DNA from: Epiperipatus broadwayi
Lineage: Eukaryota > Onychophora > Udeonychophora > Euonychophora > Peripatidae
DNA length: 64,000 nucleotides
Assembly: GCA_028023455.1 (NCBI GenBank)
Contig: JAQFVV010006274.1
Coordinates: forward strand, 2,980,001 to 3,044,000
Direction of reading: 5' to 3'
The position numbers and the translations under genes are program-made. Below, in pieces: positions 37,450 to 49,259 of this stretch; positions within the stretch are counted from its first letter, which is position 1, and every line of letters starts with the position of its first letter. The notes beneath the pieces were generated by a model. The model was not told where the DNA came from. It did no database searches and saw only the letters and a list, made by a program, of their open reading frames with translations.

Positions 37450-40228
37450 AAGAAGGTCATACATGGGGTGATACAATACATCATCAACCCCAAGTAAACA
37501 AAATATTTCAAATAATGATTTAATAAGCAATATTATAAGATATTAAAGGATAGTAATTATATTAAAGTGTAGAGATATTAGATTAAAATAAAAAAGTAAT
37601 GTTTATTAAGTAAGATAGATATTAAAGTAATGTTTAATATCCTAAAATATATAAGAAATTTTATATATTATAAGAGTGTGAGATCTAATATCTCTCAGTG
37701 AGATCAGTCAGCTACTCATTAGAGCAACTATGGTTAACTATAAATCCATCAGCATTATCAATAAGTAAAAGTAAATTCTAGTACTACTAAAAAACCATTC
37801 ATCATCATTGATGATCAATAATCAAAATAAATCAACAGTTGATCTTGTGACTGGAGTTGAACAATACTAAATATAAATCAACAGTCAGTCTGGTGACTGA
37901 ATTTGAATGAGTCTTCTATAAACCAGGCTAACTATTGAGTCTTTGCCAGTATGGGGCAATTTGGATGCACAAACTAAGTGATCACCCATCAGAATACATA
38001 AGAATAAAAAACAAAAATGCTGGGATATTAAAACATGCTGATCAACATCAATGCTCTGGCCACTTAGTGCCATTAATGCATTGGCCAATTATAAACTCTA
38101 TATCTAAGACTAAACTAAACTAAACATGGGCTTTGAATAATACAATTTTATGTGCCAACCAGGATGATGATTGATCATAACTGGATGCCCAAAAGCACTA
38201 ATATACATCTTCATTTAATATAGCAGACTGCTATGCATGAATCTAGCTCAATGAACATGAGATCTATTACTGTTACAGTGATCAAGAGATGATGCAAACA
38301 TACAATATTCTAAACTCTTTAGAATTAAATCATTGGAATAATTTTAAGAATTGAGTTCAAGTTTATTAACAACAATAAAAAATAAATAAATGAATATTAA
38401 GGTTTTTAAAATATGGTTATACACTTCTGATTTTTATTAACATACAATAAAAAATATCACATTGGGATTTACATGAATAATATACAAAATCCAAGTTACT
38501 ATATGGCAGTTTACATATAACACATACATATATGTACACAGCCACACATTTTACTATTACATGAATATATTTCAATTGACATTCAATAATGACAAAAAAT
38601 AATTATATTTTATATGTGCCTATTTGACATTCACTGATATATGTACAGATGTGCTGTATAATTTCAGATATATTTGAATTGCTATATAAAATACAATAAA
38701 TGATTAAAATTTTACATGTATGTGTGTGAGTGTATATGCACAATGAGGTTTATCTACTTTAGTTTGTTACAATAATAATATTATATTTTTCCTAATTAAT
38801 TCCATTTGGAAAATATGCATAAAATTCACACATAGACATGTATATCAATAAAAATAAAGATGATATGAATCAAATTCTATCATAATAGTTTACAGTTGTT
38901 GTTTTTTTTAAAAAAAATATCAGTTTATAAGTTCTCTTTTTTTTCTTTTTCTTTAAAAAAAAGTATTATCAACTTTTTTTAATAAAAAAAAAAAAATAGA
39001 ATCAGTGAATTAAATCTTTACTCCTAGATTTTTAATCCACCAGTAAATTTATTTACTGGTATTTTAAAAATGTCATTTTTAGGGAATTACTTAAAACAAT
39101 TTCTTCAATAATATATATATCTAATCATTTCTTTTCGAAATGTTTGATCCAAGCAAATTATTTACTTGTTTTATTTTAAATTATAGGTTAAAATGTCATT
39201 TTTTAAGGAAATAATTAAAAATGTTATTATTATATATAAAGCTATCACAGGTTGCATTTACCTAATCATAATGTCTTGAAGTTAAATATAGAAATTTTAA
39301 AATGTCTTTTAAATGAATTATTTCAAAAACAAATCACTTTTGTATATATGTTTATCAGTGCTTCTCTGCATAGAAACACAGCAGCATATGTATAACTACT
39401 TCTTCATCAAGCTTTCTTTCGATGAGTTTGATTTTGATGATTGTCATTATCAAGAAATTTACAATTAAATAACTTGTTGGCATTGATCAGTTTCACAGAC
39501 TTCAGGCAAGCAAACTGTCTTGTCCACATTTGGGACTAGGACCCTGGAAGTTGATCCCCTTTCCTCCAAGTAAATTCAAACTCCACTATTATGAATTATC
39601 TTGACTTCAGCTACCTCTTCATAGCAGTTCCATGTATAATTCTTCCAGCCATCTCTTTGGCCAGCTAAAACCAACTGCTGCAAACTTCAACAAGCCGAAA
39701 CAAAAAATTATAATCAACTTTGCAGTGGCCAATTTGGTCAGTTAATTACTCCCAAATTAAAACTATTAAAACCAAACTGAACTGATATTTTTATCACTTC
39801 TTTTAATAAGAGTATTAATTGAAGAGAGAGTTTTTTTCTGTCTAATACTTATCTTGATTAAAAACAGTGTAATGTACAAAGATTTCTACATAAATAGAAA
39901 TTTACCAATTAATTAATTAATTAAAAACTTTCAAAGTAGATAATATCCATTTTTACAATTATCAGAAAACATGCTTATTTTTAAATTCAAAATCAGAATA
40001 AAATATTAATTTATTTAGACCTTTTTAAATGTTTATTTATAGCAAAATTCTATTTTTATATTCAGAATTATTTAATTCTTTTACTATGATTATTTTATTC
40101 CAGGCAAGTAGAAAATATCTACTAAATTTTTTTGTCTGTGTTTATTTCTATTTTTCCTTTTAACTTTATATATATTTGTGCACGCACACTGTATTATTGT
40201 GTGTCATATGACAGACCTATTATAATAT
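37450..40228 (+). repeat. Interspersed repeat A, copy 2 (~2.8 kb)
   Basis: Direct copy of 27480-30175 about 10 kb downstream. Substitutions are frequent and several small indels separate the copies, so they are old or came from different source copies. The left boundary lies shortly before CATCATCAACCCCAAGTAA (about 37478), the right one just after CATATGACAGACCTATTATAA (about 40225). Confidence 0.8.
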
Positions 40229-40289
40229 ATATATATATAAATTCTTAATCATTCGATAAATTATAAATAAATCAATATATATATATAAA

Positions 40290-40810
40290 TAACTAGAGAG
40301 ACAAAAATTATTAAGAAAAACAATATTTTAACAGTTGATATTCCTAATCTCCAGAAACATTCTAATGAATTTATAGTAGAACTTACAAATCGGGTTCAAG
40401 TATTAATAGATTTTGAATATGATTCAGATTTGAATGAAATTAATATGAAAATAACTGATACACTTTTAAAAACTACAACAAAGACAGCTGGTAGCAATTG
40501 ACCAATAAAATTTCTACTAAGACTAGAGAATTTATGAAGAATAGAAGGAATATGAAGATATATAAAAATGATGCATTAAAAAGGATTGAATAACTCGAAT
40601 TTTGTAAAGTGGTGCAGAAGAGAGTTGAAAATGATATAAGAAAGTATAACTGGGAACTAGCAAGAAAAGCTGTAGAAGAGAATAAAAGTCTCAAGAGTAT
40701 AAAACAACATGTTGGTATTGGTAGGAAATTTATATCTGCAATAAGAAAAAAAAAATGGAATTATTACTAAAAAGAGAGATGACATCACGAAATGGGTAAT
40801 AGTCAATAAA
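40290..40810 (+). pseudogene. RTE-like LINE fragment between endonuclease and RT
   Basis: Plus-strand sequence reading, across a few stops, through LTVDIPNLQKHSNEFIVELT, LNEINMKITDTLLKTTTK and a basic helical region with KSLK. This order (a short beta/helix linker, then N-x-x-I-x-x-T-L-x-x-T-x-x-K, then a K/R/E-rich helix) is what I know from the segment linking the APE nuclease and reverse transcriptase domains of RTE-clade LINEs. Nucleotide similarity to the minus-strand fragment around 47330-47430 (ACTGATACACT, CAGCAACAAAGATAGC/CTACAACAAAGACAGC) shows the two belong to one family. The copy is truncated at both ends. Confidence 0.55.
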
Positions 40811-41380
40811 AATAAAAAATAGAGTCATATATCACATGACCCCACTTCTTTTTAAGCTTGTAAAATATAAACAAAGAGCTTAGTTAATTGCTCAATAAGG
40901 TTTGTGATTTATTGGTATTATCTTGATTTAATATAAACAATCTTTTTTTTTCTTATATATCTGTATGATTAATTATTTTTTTCAAAGTAAATTTACACAC
41001 CATTTAAAGCTAAAGATTTTACAAAAAACAATTTGTCATTTTTACTAACGATGACTTACTGTTTGATCACATGTTTGTTCAATTAGAAGTTCTCATAATT
41101 CAAATATAATCCCCTCAGAGAAAAAGTCAAAGCTTGCATTTATAACTTAAATTCTTAAAATAATTACTAAACTAATGACAAATTTAGATAACTATATAGG
41201 CATGTTCTTAGATTAAGCCTTGGGATATTTGAAAATTTCAGATAATGGTTTATAATATTATATAAAAAATACAAGGCTGAAATGGCTATAAGTGATTTTT
41301 ATTAAAAAAGACCAATCAATAGAAATTCATCTTGAATATTTGTGCTACTACAATCCTGTATTTATTGATTATTTATGATT
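40811..41380. other. AT-rich spacer, nothing recognised
   Basis: No reading frame or repeat copy seen apart from a GATCACATG near 41056, also found at the edge of the retrozyme-like units. Confidence 0.4.
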
Positions 41381-41419
41381 ACATTTATAACTTAAGATAG
41401 TTTTCTTCTCTTTACTCTA

Positions 41420-41560
41420 AAGACATCTACTAAAAGATTGAGTAATCAATGAATCCCAAAGGGAATAATGCTATTGTGTTCCTAGTCTTAAACTAGTTTC
41501 TAGCTTGTCTTCATCAGTGAGAAATAGGATTAAACCTGCAATTAATGCACTTATGCATTC
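41420..41560 (-). repeat. Old copy of the hammerhead-like repeat (family R)
   Basis: Minus-strand relative of the 44.6-46.1 kb units. Matching blocks are GAGTAATCAATGAATCCC-AAAGGG (plus strand), CTAGTTTCTAGCTTG and CTTCATCAGTGAG. On the minus strand it reads CTGATGA, AG-ACAAG-CT hairpin, A, GAAAC, then CTAGT-TTAAG-ACTAG, so both short stems persist with different bases and a much shorter second loop than in the young units. The rest of the unit is beyond recognition. Confidence 0.6.
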
Positions 41561-43284
41561 AGTTTTTATTGATAAAGATAAAAGACTTAAAAACAGTCTA
41601 AGGATGGGAATATAATAACATAATGCCATATTCATTGGATTATTCAGGTTTACAATAGGTAGCTCTAGATTAAAATAAAATAAAAATAATTTTGGTAACA
41701 TATAAGTAAAAATATGAGAAACTGTTATACTAATGTCAGATTTGTAATTTTAAAATGCAATGATAAAAAATGAGTTTCTGATTTCAAATCTCTGTAATAT
41801 ATAAAATTGATATCTTCCTTTTCTTTTTTTAAAATTTCAGAATCAATTCTTTAAATCACTTAATAATTAATGAATACTATTACAATAATGCAAATAGAGT
41901 CATACTACTAATTTCTGGTAGAAATCATTGTTTTATATATATATCCATCAAGTGATTATCTTTTATTCAGTAGTTGCTGCATAATGTCAGATTTACATAA
42001 CTATTGAAGAAACCTAACTTAAATAGTAAACCTAAAAGTACTAAATTTTCAGTTCCTTTACTTTAATATCACAATATGTTAGAAAAGACCAATAAATCGA
42101 AAATAGATCAAGGATTTTTTTTTTTTCGCAGTGACATCTAAAGTCCAGTGATTATTCATGTTTACACAAAATTGATTCTAGAATATGAAAAAAAAAGATT
42201 TATGCTGCACATTTCTGATATAAGGTTATTTTCTTAATTAAATAACTTATTGATACTAAAAATATTTTTGAATTGTTTCTGCTTTTCCGAATGTTAACTT
42301 TACAATGTTATTTTTTTACTTAACTTTTTATATACATTTTAAATAGGAGAAAAAAAATTGTACCAATTAATTTCTCAAAGGTAACACGATTTTTTGCATT
42401 TAAAAAAAAACTTTTAAAATATAATGAACTTTTAATCCTTTGGTTACATGGGGCTAATATAACATCTTACCATATCATGTTTTCATTTTTTGCAGAACAT
42501 TATAGCTTGTGTTATATAAACAAAATATTATAAACTAAGATCAAATGAGTACAATATTTTGTTTGCTAAAATATATAATGTTAAAAAATTACTGATCTAT
42601 TTTTAATTAAAGAATTGAATATATATACATTCTTCATCCTGTAAACACTAATATCCATAAAAAAAGTTTAATGGTTATGCAAATTTTAAAATAAAATTTG
42701 AATAATGTAAAGATGCTACTTAATTTTCTTATTAATAAACTTTAATTAAAAAAAACGCAGATGGATTATGATAAACATTAAATAATAAGAAATAAAACTT
42801 TTGTAGTCACAGTCATCATGTAATATACCTAGCTATATTATAAAAATTCTAATAAAAAGTGTGACATAATGCAAGTAGATTAACAACAGAAATAACTAAA
42901 AGAACTGAAATGCTTCACTATTTTGTTATCACTTTTTTTATTTTATTTGTTAGCTTGTTTGTTTCAATTAAAATATCAAAAACAAATCATTGTTTGAAAT
43001 ATATACTTACACTATATAGAACATAATTTTAAATTTAAATCGAAGTGATTAACGTTTGTGTCAAAAATACACAAATGTATATATATATAAGATGTTATGG
43101 TACAATTCATCTGCCTGTTATATCTATGATCCAAATGAAGTTATTAACTTTTCAGGTATCAGAATATCTCCACTGCCAGTCAGTGTAGCTATTTGGGAGA
43201 AGTCTTTGTTCTCAGTAAACAAATGAAGGAGTTACATCCTATTTACTTTATATATATATATATATGTATATTGTAACCAGTTGG
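41561..43284. other. AT-rich spacer, nothing recognised
   Basis: High A+T sequence with short microsatellites (TA near 41935 and 43078; 43252-43268) and no credible reading frame. Confidence 0.5.
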
Positions 43285-44570
43285 GTTACATGATACACAG
43301 CAACATAGTTGTGTGTGTGCATATATATATAAAGTTTAAAGGAAAACTAAAAATAAACACAGACAAAAATTTTGTAGATATTTTTCTACCTTCCAGGAAT
43401 AAAATAAAACAATAATGAGGAATTAAATAAATCTGAATTTAAAATAAAATTTTATTATAAATTAAAACATTTAAAAAAGTCTAAATAAATTAATATTGTA
43501 TTCTGATTTTGAATTTAAAAACAAGCATGTTTCTGATAATTGTAAAAATTTCTATTATTTATTTTTGAAGTCTTTTAATTAATGCTCTATCTATGCAAAA
43601 TATGTAGATCATACCTTTGGTAAAATTTCAAAGTTGCTTCCAAAAATAGCTTGTAATTAAAAGTGGGTTGAAAAGATTAAAATTGATTTTAATCAAGATA
43701 AGGATTAGCCAAAAAACACTGTTGTTTTTATCACCTCAGATGATTCTTATAAAAAGTGCTGAGAAAAATATCAGTTCAGTTAGCTTTTAGATTTTGAAAG
43801 AGTCTGTTTTTCAGGCTGGTTTAAATTTTTGAGGAGCAGTTGGCTAGTTTTGTTGTAGTTTGCAGTATTGCTGAAGTTGGTTTTTCAGAGTTAGAGGTCA
43901 ACATGATATAATTGAAGGCAGGATAATAGATCCAGGAGCTTCTACTATTTTCTTTCACAGAAGTTTTGATTTACATGAAGCTGGATCACATCTGAATCAT
44001 TATTCTGAACAAATGAGGATAAAATAGCTTGCTGGCCTGAAGCTTGCCAAATCCCATTCTAAGTGGAACCAACTGCAGAATAACTCTTACCTGGATTATA
44101 TCAATCTCAATGGTAAGCCAGTCTACCAGCTTGCCCAAGAGAAACCATCAGTTGATGAAGAAGTAATTATACATATGCTATTTCAGCTATGTGCAGAAAG
44201 AAGCAATGATAAACATATATAAAATGGTGAGTAGCATTATATATAACATGAAAAAAAGCTTTTTTAATAATTCATTAAAATGACATTTTAAACGTAAAAT
44301 ATATATTATATAACAATTTTGTTTAAAATATTTATTGAGAAAACAAAAGACATTTTGGAATTTATATTTTAAATTCTAAAAAACATCATAGTTAAGAGCA
44401 ACCTGTGTAAATCATAGCTATATACATAAATAATTATCTAAAATTTATGTTTTAAAAGAAAAAACAGATTTCAAAAAATCTTTTAGACTAAAAATAAAAA
44501 GAAAAGAAAGACATTTTAAATTTAAAATCCTGTTGCTAATTAATTAATCAAAGCAATTACCTGAAAAAAA
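43285..44570 (-). repeat. Interspersed repeat A, copy 3, inverted and partial
   Basis: Reverse complement of the right half of repeat A (about 28740-30150 and 38990-40205). In element sense, shared blocks are GGTTGCTCTTAACTATGATG, CAAAATGTCTTTT, TATATATGTTTATCAT and a 3' end with TTTGTCTGTGTTTATTT. A third copy in opposite orientation supports a dispersed mobile family and not one segmental duplication. Confidence 0.7.
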
Positions 44571-44734
44571 ATTGACTTTACTTTTTTATGAAAAGAAAAC
44601 TTTTTGTGAAAGTGTTTGTAATTACTAAACATCACATGATCACCATCTCTTATACTAGCATGTAATTGTTATTAAACAAGGCAAAACTCTCCATATAGTA
44701 GTGCCACCCTGTGCCAACCAGAGTAATCAATGGA

Positions 44735-44832
44735 TTCCAGAAGGCTTGTGCATAAAATCCCTATCTAGTGCCTACTCATCCAATATCCCCAGACTAGTTT
44801 CTGGCTTGTGGCCTTCATCAGTGAAAAATCTT
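44735..44832 (-). ncRNA. Hammerhead-like three-stem motif, unit 1
   Basis: Minus strand: CTGATGA (44821-44815), A, hairpin GGC-CACAA-GCC, A, GAAAC, then CTAGT pairing with ACTAG 24 bases further on, followed by ATA and GGGA. In the better preserved units the sequence before CTGATGA (AAGGCTCCTCA) can pair with AGGGA...AGCCTT after the second stem, giving a three-way junction as in a hammerhead. Departures: A/A mismatch at the base of stem II, and a bulged A before the UA that would be the cleavage dinucleotide. In this unit the stem I strand is mutated. Confidence 0.4.
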
Positions 44833-45119
44833 GGATCTGAGAGCACTGCACCTAGATCTTAGGATCTAATGCTACCCTCCAGCAGCCACCTTTTATCTCT
44901 ACTTAACTACAAAACTATGAAAACGAAATTGAAAACACCATAATATTTTCAATCTAAGCTCAATAGCTTATATAGTCAGATGGATCTGAACTCAGTTCAG
45001 AACCCATAAATTTTGGTGTCTTTGGCTCTTTAACAACCATAGCCACCATTATCCTAATAGGCAGGATTGGTGTTAAACCACTAAATTTCACATGATCACC
45101 ACCAAACAGAGTAATCAGT

Positions 45120-45218
45120 GGATGCCAGAAGACTTATGCATAAAATCCTTATCTAGTGCCTACTCATCCAATATCCCCAGACTAGTTTCTGGCTTGATCC
45201 TTCATCAGTGAGAAGCCT
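45120..45218 (-). ncRNA. Hammerhead-like three-stem motif, unit 2
   Basis: CTGATGA at 45208-45202 (minus), stem II reduced to GG/CC around ATCAAG, GAAAC and CTAGT/ACTAG kept. The stem I strand AAGGCTTCTCA retains AAGGCT for pairing with AGCCTT-like sequence on the other side (here changed to AAGTCTTCTGG, weakening it). Confidence 0.4.
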
Positions 45219-45576
45219 TGGATCTGAGAGCACTGCACCTATATCTTAGGATCTAATGCTACACTCCAGCAGCCAATTTTTAACTCTACTTAACTACAAA
45301 AATTTGAGAATGAAATTGAAAACACCATAATATTTTCAATCTAAGCTCAATAGCTTATATAGTCATATGGGTCTGAACTCTGTACAGCATCCATACATTT
45401 TAGTGTTTTTGGCTCTTTAACCACCATAGCCATTATTATCCTGTTAAGCAGGATTGGTGTTAAACCACTAAATATCACATGATCACCATCTCTTATACTA
45501 GCACATAATTTTTATTAAACAAGGCAAAACTCTCCATATAGTAGTGCCACCCTGTGCCAAGCAGAGTAATAAATGG

Positions 45577-45674
45577 ATGCCAGAAGGCTTGTGCATAAAA
45601 TCCCTATCTAGTGCCTACTCATCCAATATCCCCAGACTAGTTTCTGGCTGTGACCTTCATCAGTGAGGAGCCTT
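45577..45674 (-). ncRNA. Hammerhead-like three-stem motif, unit 3
   Basis: CTGATGA at 45663-45657 (minus), stem II GGT-CACA-GCC with a G-U pair, GAAAC, CTAGT/ACTAG second stem, and intact AAGGCTCCTCA plus AAGCCTTCTGG flanks, so all three stems can form. This is the best preserved unit. Confidence 0.45.
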
Positions 45675-45888
45675 GGATCTGAGAGCACTACACCTAGATC
45701 TTAGAATCTAATACAATCCTCTAGCAGCCACCTTTTATCTCTACTTAACTACAAAACTATTGAGCTTTGATTGAAAATATTATGGTGTTTTCAATTTCAT
45801 TCTCATAGTTTTGTAGTTAAGTAAAGATAAAAGGTGGCTGCTGGAGGGTTGTACTGATCCTAAGATCTAGGTGCAGTGCTCTCTGATC

Positions 45889-45984
45889 CAAGGCTCCTCA
45901 CTGATGAAGTCCATAAGTCAGAAACTAATCTGGGGATATTGTATGAGTAGGCACTAGATAGGGATTTTATGCACAAGCCTTCTG
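45889..45984 (+). ncRNA. Hammerhead-like motif, inverted unit 4
   Basis: CTGATGA at 45901-45907 and GAAAC at 45921-45925 on the plus strand. Stem II has decayed here (GTC opposite GTC does not pair) and CTAGT has become CTAAT, while both stem I strands are intact. Confidence 0.4.
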
Positions 45985-46129
45985 GCATCCATTGATTACT
46001 CTAGTTGGCACAGGGTGGCACTATTGTATGGAGAGTTTTGCCTTGTTTAATAACAATTATGTGCTAGTATAAGAGATAGTGATCATATGATGTTTAATGC
46101 TTTAAAACATATCTATTAAAAATCTTTCT

Positions 46130-48190
46130 TTTAAAATTTGTAGGCATATTTTCTTTTAACATTAAGTTATTTCTACCAAAAGTACTCTAAACAAGTTTAA
46201 TTCTATTATTAATTTCATCCATTATGTATTCATATATATTAATAATCTGACCTATATTTGCAATTGTTAAACTCTTTTTTTTTATCTGATAACTCTTGCA
46301 ATATTTCCTAAACCTCTATCATTAGCAAAAATAACAATATCATCTGCAAAATCTACAAGACTTAAATAAGATCCATTTGCTTTTATCTCATTGGCTTCCC
46401 ATTTTAATCCACACAATATTTCTTAGAAAACTGCTGCAAAAAGTGGTGGAGTTATGGAAACACCATGTCACACATCCTTCTCAACATTAATCTTCTTAAT
46501 ATCATCATATAATCTAATCATTGATGTTGTATTTTGATAATATTCATCAGAATATAATAATATTCAGGGTCTATATTTGAATGATCCATTGCTTTAATCA
46601 CCATAGAAATGTTTATAGAATCAAACATCTTTTCATTATCTACAAATCCAAATATATTAGCCAATCTTATTTTTTTAGTCTTTTCTATTAGTTCTCTAAA
46701 TATTTGGAAATGATTGACTATACTAAAACTACTTTTAAATTCAACTTTGTTCTCTTGGTTAGTTGAAATCAAAACTTCACTACATATAAAAAATAATTAT
46801 CTTACTAATGATTTTGTATAGAACTGATAGAAGCCTAAGAGTTCTGTAATTTCTAATAACTTTTTTTATCTTTCTTAAATATCAATATTTTTATTGCATT
46901 CTTCCAATCATCTCAGATATCTTCATTCTTTAGACACTTAGTATATCTTTGCTAACAATTTTTTTTATGTTTTCATTTGCTTCTTTTAAAATATAGAATA
47001 TAATTCCATTATTTTCTAAAGTTTTCCTTTTCTTCATAAATTTAATTGTAAGTCTCATTTTTTTATTTGATATGTTCATCTCTTTTTTTAATATTAGTTC
47101 CAACTTTTCTTCTTATTGCAAAAACAAAACAAAAACATTAACTTTGTTTTCCATAGCTTTCCTTACCAATTATATTTTCTTATATCACTATTTATTCTTT
47201 TCTATACTTAGTTTCCACACACTAGATATTACATTCTTTGTGATAGATTATTTTTAAAAAATTTCATATTCTTTCTTTTCTTTACACATTGTGTTGTCTC
47301 AGTAAAAATTTAATTGGTGAATTGCTGCTTTTTTTTTTGTAGGAGCTATCTTTGTTGCTGTTCTTAATAGTGTATCAGTCATCTTTATATTGATTTCACT
47401 TAAGTCTAAATCAACTTTCAATATTATTAATATTTTAAAGTTCTAATTTATCTTAGTAGGATATTTCTGAAGTATTAAAAAATCAACTGCTAATATTGTT
47501 TTTCTTGATAATTTTTGTCTTTCTAGTTTTGTATTAACACAAAACGTACTAATCGATTATCACAGCTTGTGTTAAACTTTTAAGAATATCACAATCTTAA
47601 AATACATTTTTTGATAGTCAAAATCTCCTGTACCTTCATTTGTGTTTTTCCATGCCCATTTCCATTTAGCATTTTTCTTTGTCTCTGAACTCTATGAGTC
47701 TATGACATCTCGTGCTTGTATCATCATAACACAATTTACCTATTCTTTCAATTGATAGCTAATTCTACCATTAAAGTTGTCCATGATTATCTTAAAATGA
47801 TGTTTAGTTTAGAATAATCAAAGTACTTTGTACATCCATATAAAAATTTTCTATTTTTTCCAAACAATAATAATTTATGAAGGCATAAATTTGAGTTATC
47901 TGATTTGATATCTTCCATAATTTGAACTAGCCACTCTAGCTAATATACCATCAATCTCTATAATATTGTTATTTCATTTTTTAATTATAATGAATCCCAC
48001 TCCACTGTGATTCTAATATTTATGTCTGTATAGTGAATATATATCCACTTCTTAAATCACTTGCCTCTTCATTTTTTCTTCTAATTCCAACAACATTCCT
48101 TTTAATACTAAACAGTTCTTCCAGTTTATACAATTATCACTCATTTGAAAGTGATCTGTAGTTTAAGTATCTAAGTAAAAGATTATCATC
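46130..48190 (-). pseudogene. RTE-like LINE, endonuclease to RT motif C, decayed
   Basis: Minus strand, broken by many stops. Reading from about 48190: a start region like NVVGIRRKNEEASDLRSGYI, an APE-nuclease strand GVGFI near 47990, ARVAS and a DNFNGRI run that fits the GDFN motif of APE nucleases (about 47790), then the linker region shared with 40290-40810. The RT follows: KSSFSIVNHFQIFRELIEKT and FGFVDNEKMFDSINI (motif A, catalytic D; open at 46772-46518), a damaged motif B near 46470, and LVDFADDIVIFA (motif C) at about 46330-46365. This motif set is typical of RTE-clade LINEs. The 3' end is missing; the copy stops about 40 bases from the inverted retrozyme-like unit. Confidence 0.7.
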
Positions 48191-49205
48191 AAAAAAAAAA
48201 ACACCAACCATTGCCTTGATTATTAACTTGATAGCCTCCTGAAAAAAGAGCTATAATTTAGTTTTGTCTGGCATGATTGTAAATATCTATTTAAAAAATA
48301 AGTTCACACACACATTCATCCTGTTTATATACAATTTAATTGATATTTTAGATTAGGATTATCATACAATTAAGAAAAAAGTTCATGATGTTTTTTGATC
48401 TTAAATTCAGAGGTGGAATTTCAATAAACTCACCATATAGTCTGATAAATGTTGTTTATTATATAAATACTAATATAATAATAACTACAGCAGCAATAAA
48501 GAATATATGGAGAAGACAATTTGCTCTGCTCAGTTTTTTTTAAGATTTCAAAAAGGAGGACTTTCTTCAGTTAATAGCAAGTTCCTTTCTCCAGATAATC
48601 ATTAGACGATGTACATCTTTTATGACAGCCATATTATATTTTAAAAATTAAGAAATCACTTTGTAGTATTACTTGCAATTTAAAAAATAATTTTCAATTG
48701 GAACTTGGTTAACAATCCATGTAAATATGATAGCTGCTTATTTTATATAAATACTAAAATGGCATACAATTTGTTTTTAAACCTTGGAGTATGGTTACTT
48801 TGTAACGATTAATTTATTCCAATGTGGCTACACATCTATTATTGATTACAACATTAAACATTTGAGTTGTAAAAACAAATTATTGTAGTATTTATATGAA
48901 ATAAACAAGATAAATAACTGTCATATTTGCATGAATTATTAACAGTTCTTCAAGGTAACTAATGAAGAAGGTTATTCTTATAGTGCATGTATACTGCAAA
49001 TACTTTGTCATGTGCCTAAAAATATATTATGCATGACAATTAAAATGGACATCTTTCCAGATTTACTTATATACATTTAAAGCAGCCACAGCAATGGCTA
49101 ACATGAAATCTATGATTCTAGTGCTTGCTATTTAAAATGCACTCAGCTGTATGATATAAAGAGAAGAAAGAAATTGCTTCCTTATACATAGGACTAAGAT
49201 ATGCA
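48191..49205. other. AT-rich spacer, nothing recognised
   Basis: No reading frame or repeat copy recognised. Confidence 0.5.
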
Positions 49206-49222
49206 AAAGAAATTACAGTGTG

Positions 49223-49257
<35 letters not shown>
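49206..49257. repeat. (TA)n microsatellite at the 3' end of PLE2
   Basis: About 50 bases of TA dinucleotide directly next to the end of the minus-strand PLE2 copy. The plus-strand copy also ends near a TA run (about 52460-52472), so the tract may be part of the element tail or of its preferred target. Confidence 0.9.
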
Positions 49258-49259
49258 CA

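Larger units (their letters stand above)
44625..46095 (-). mobile_element. Retrozyme-like array: three direct units and one inverted (family R)
   Basis: Unit 1 44625-45080 (about 455 bp), unit 2 45081-45467 (same unit with a 68 bp deletion) and unit 3 45468-45757 (partial) are head-to-tail. A fourth copy in opposite orientation occupies about 45765-46095, forming a long near-palindrome with unit 3. Units share nearly all landmarks: CTAAAYWTCACATGATCACC at the start, GGCAAAACTCTCCATATAGT, ATCCCTATCTAGTGCCTACT, CAGACTAGTTTCTGGC, CCTTCATCAGTGA, GGATCTGAGAGCACT and GGATTGGTGTTAAACCACTA at the end. No protein is encoded. Small non-coding tandem units carrying hammerhead-like cores match the described layout of animal retrozymes; whether they are one is inference. 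Confidence 0.6.

Noticed and set aside
37885-38123. Overlapping open stretches on both strands within repeat A
   Set aside because: The first repeat A copy does not keep either frame open, so neither is under coding constraint.
44625-46095. CRISPR-like array
   Set aside because: Units are about 455 bp, contiguous and without spacers, in eukaryotic DNA.
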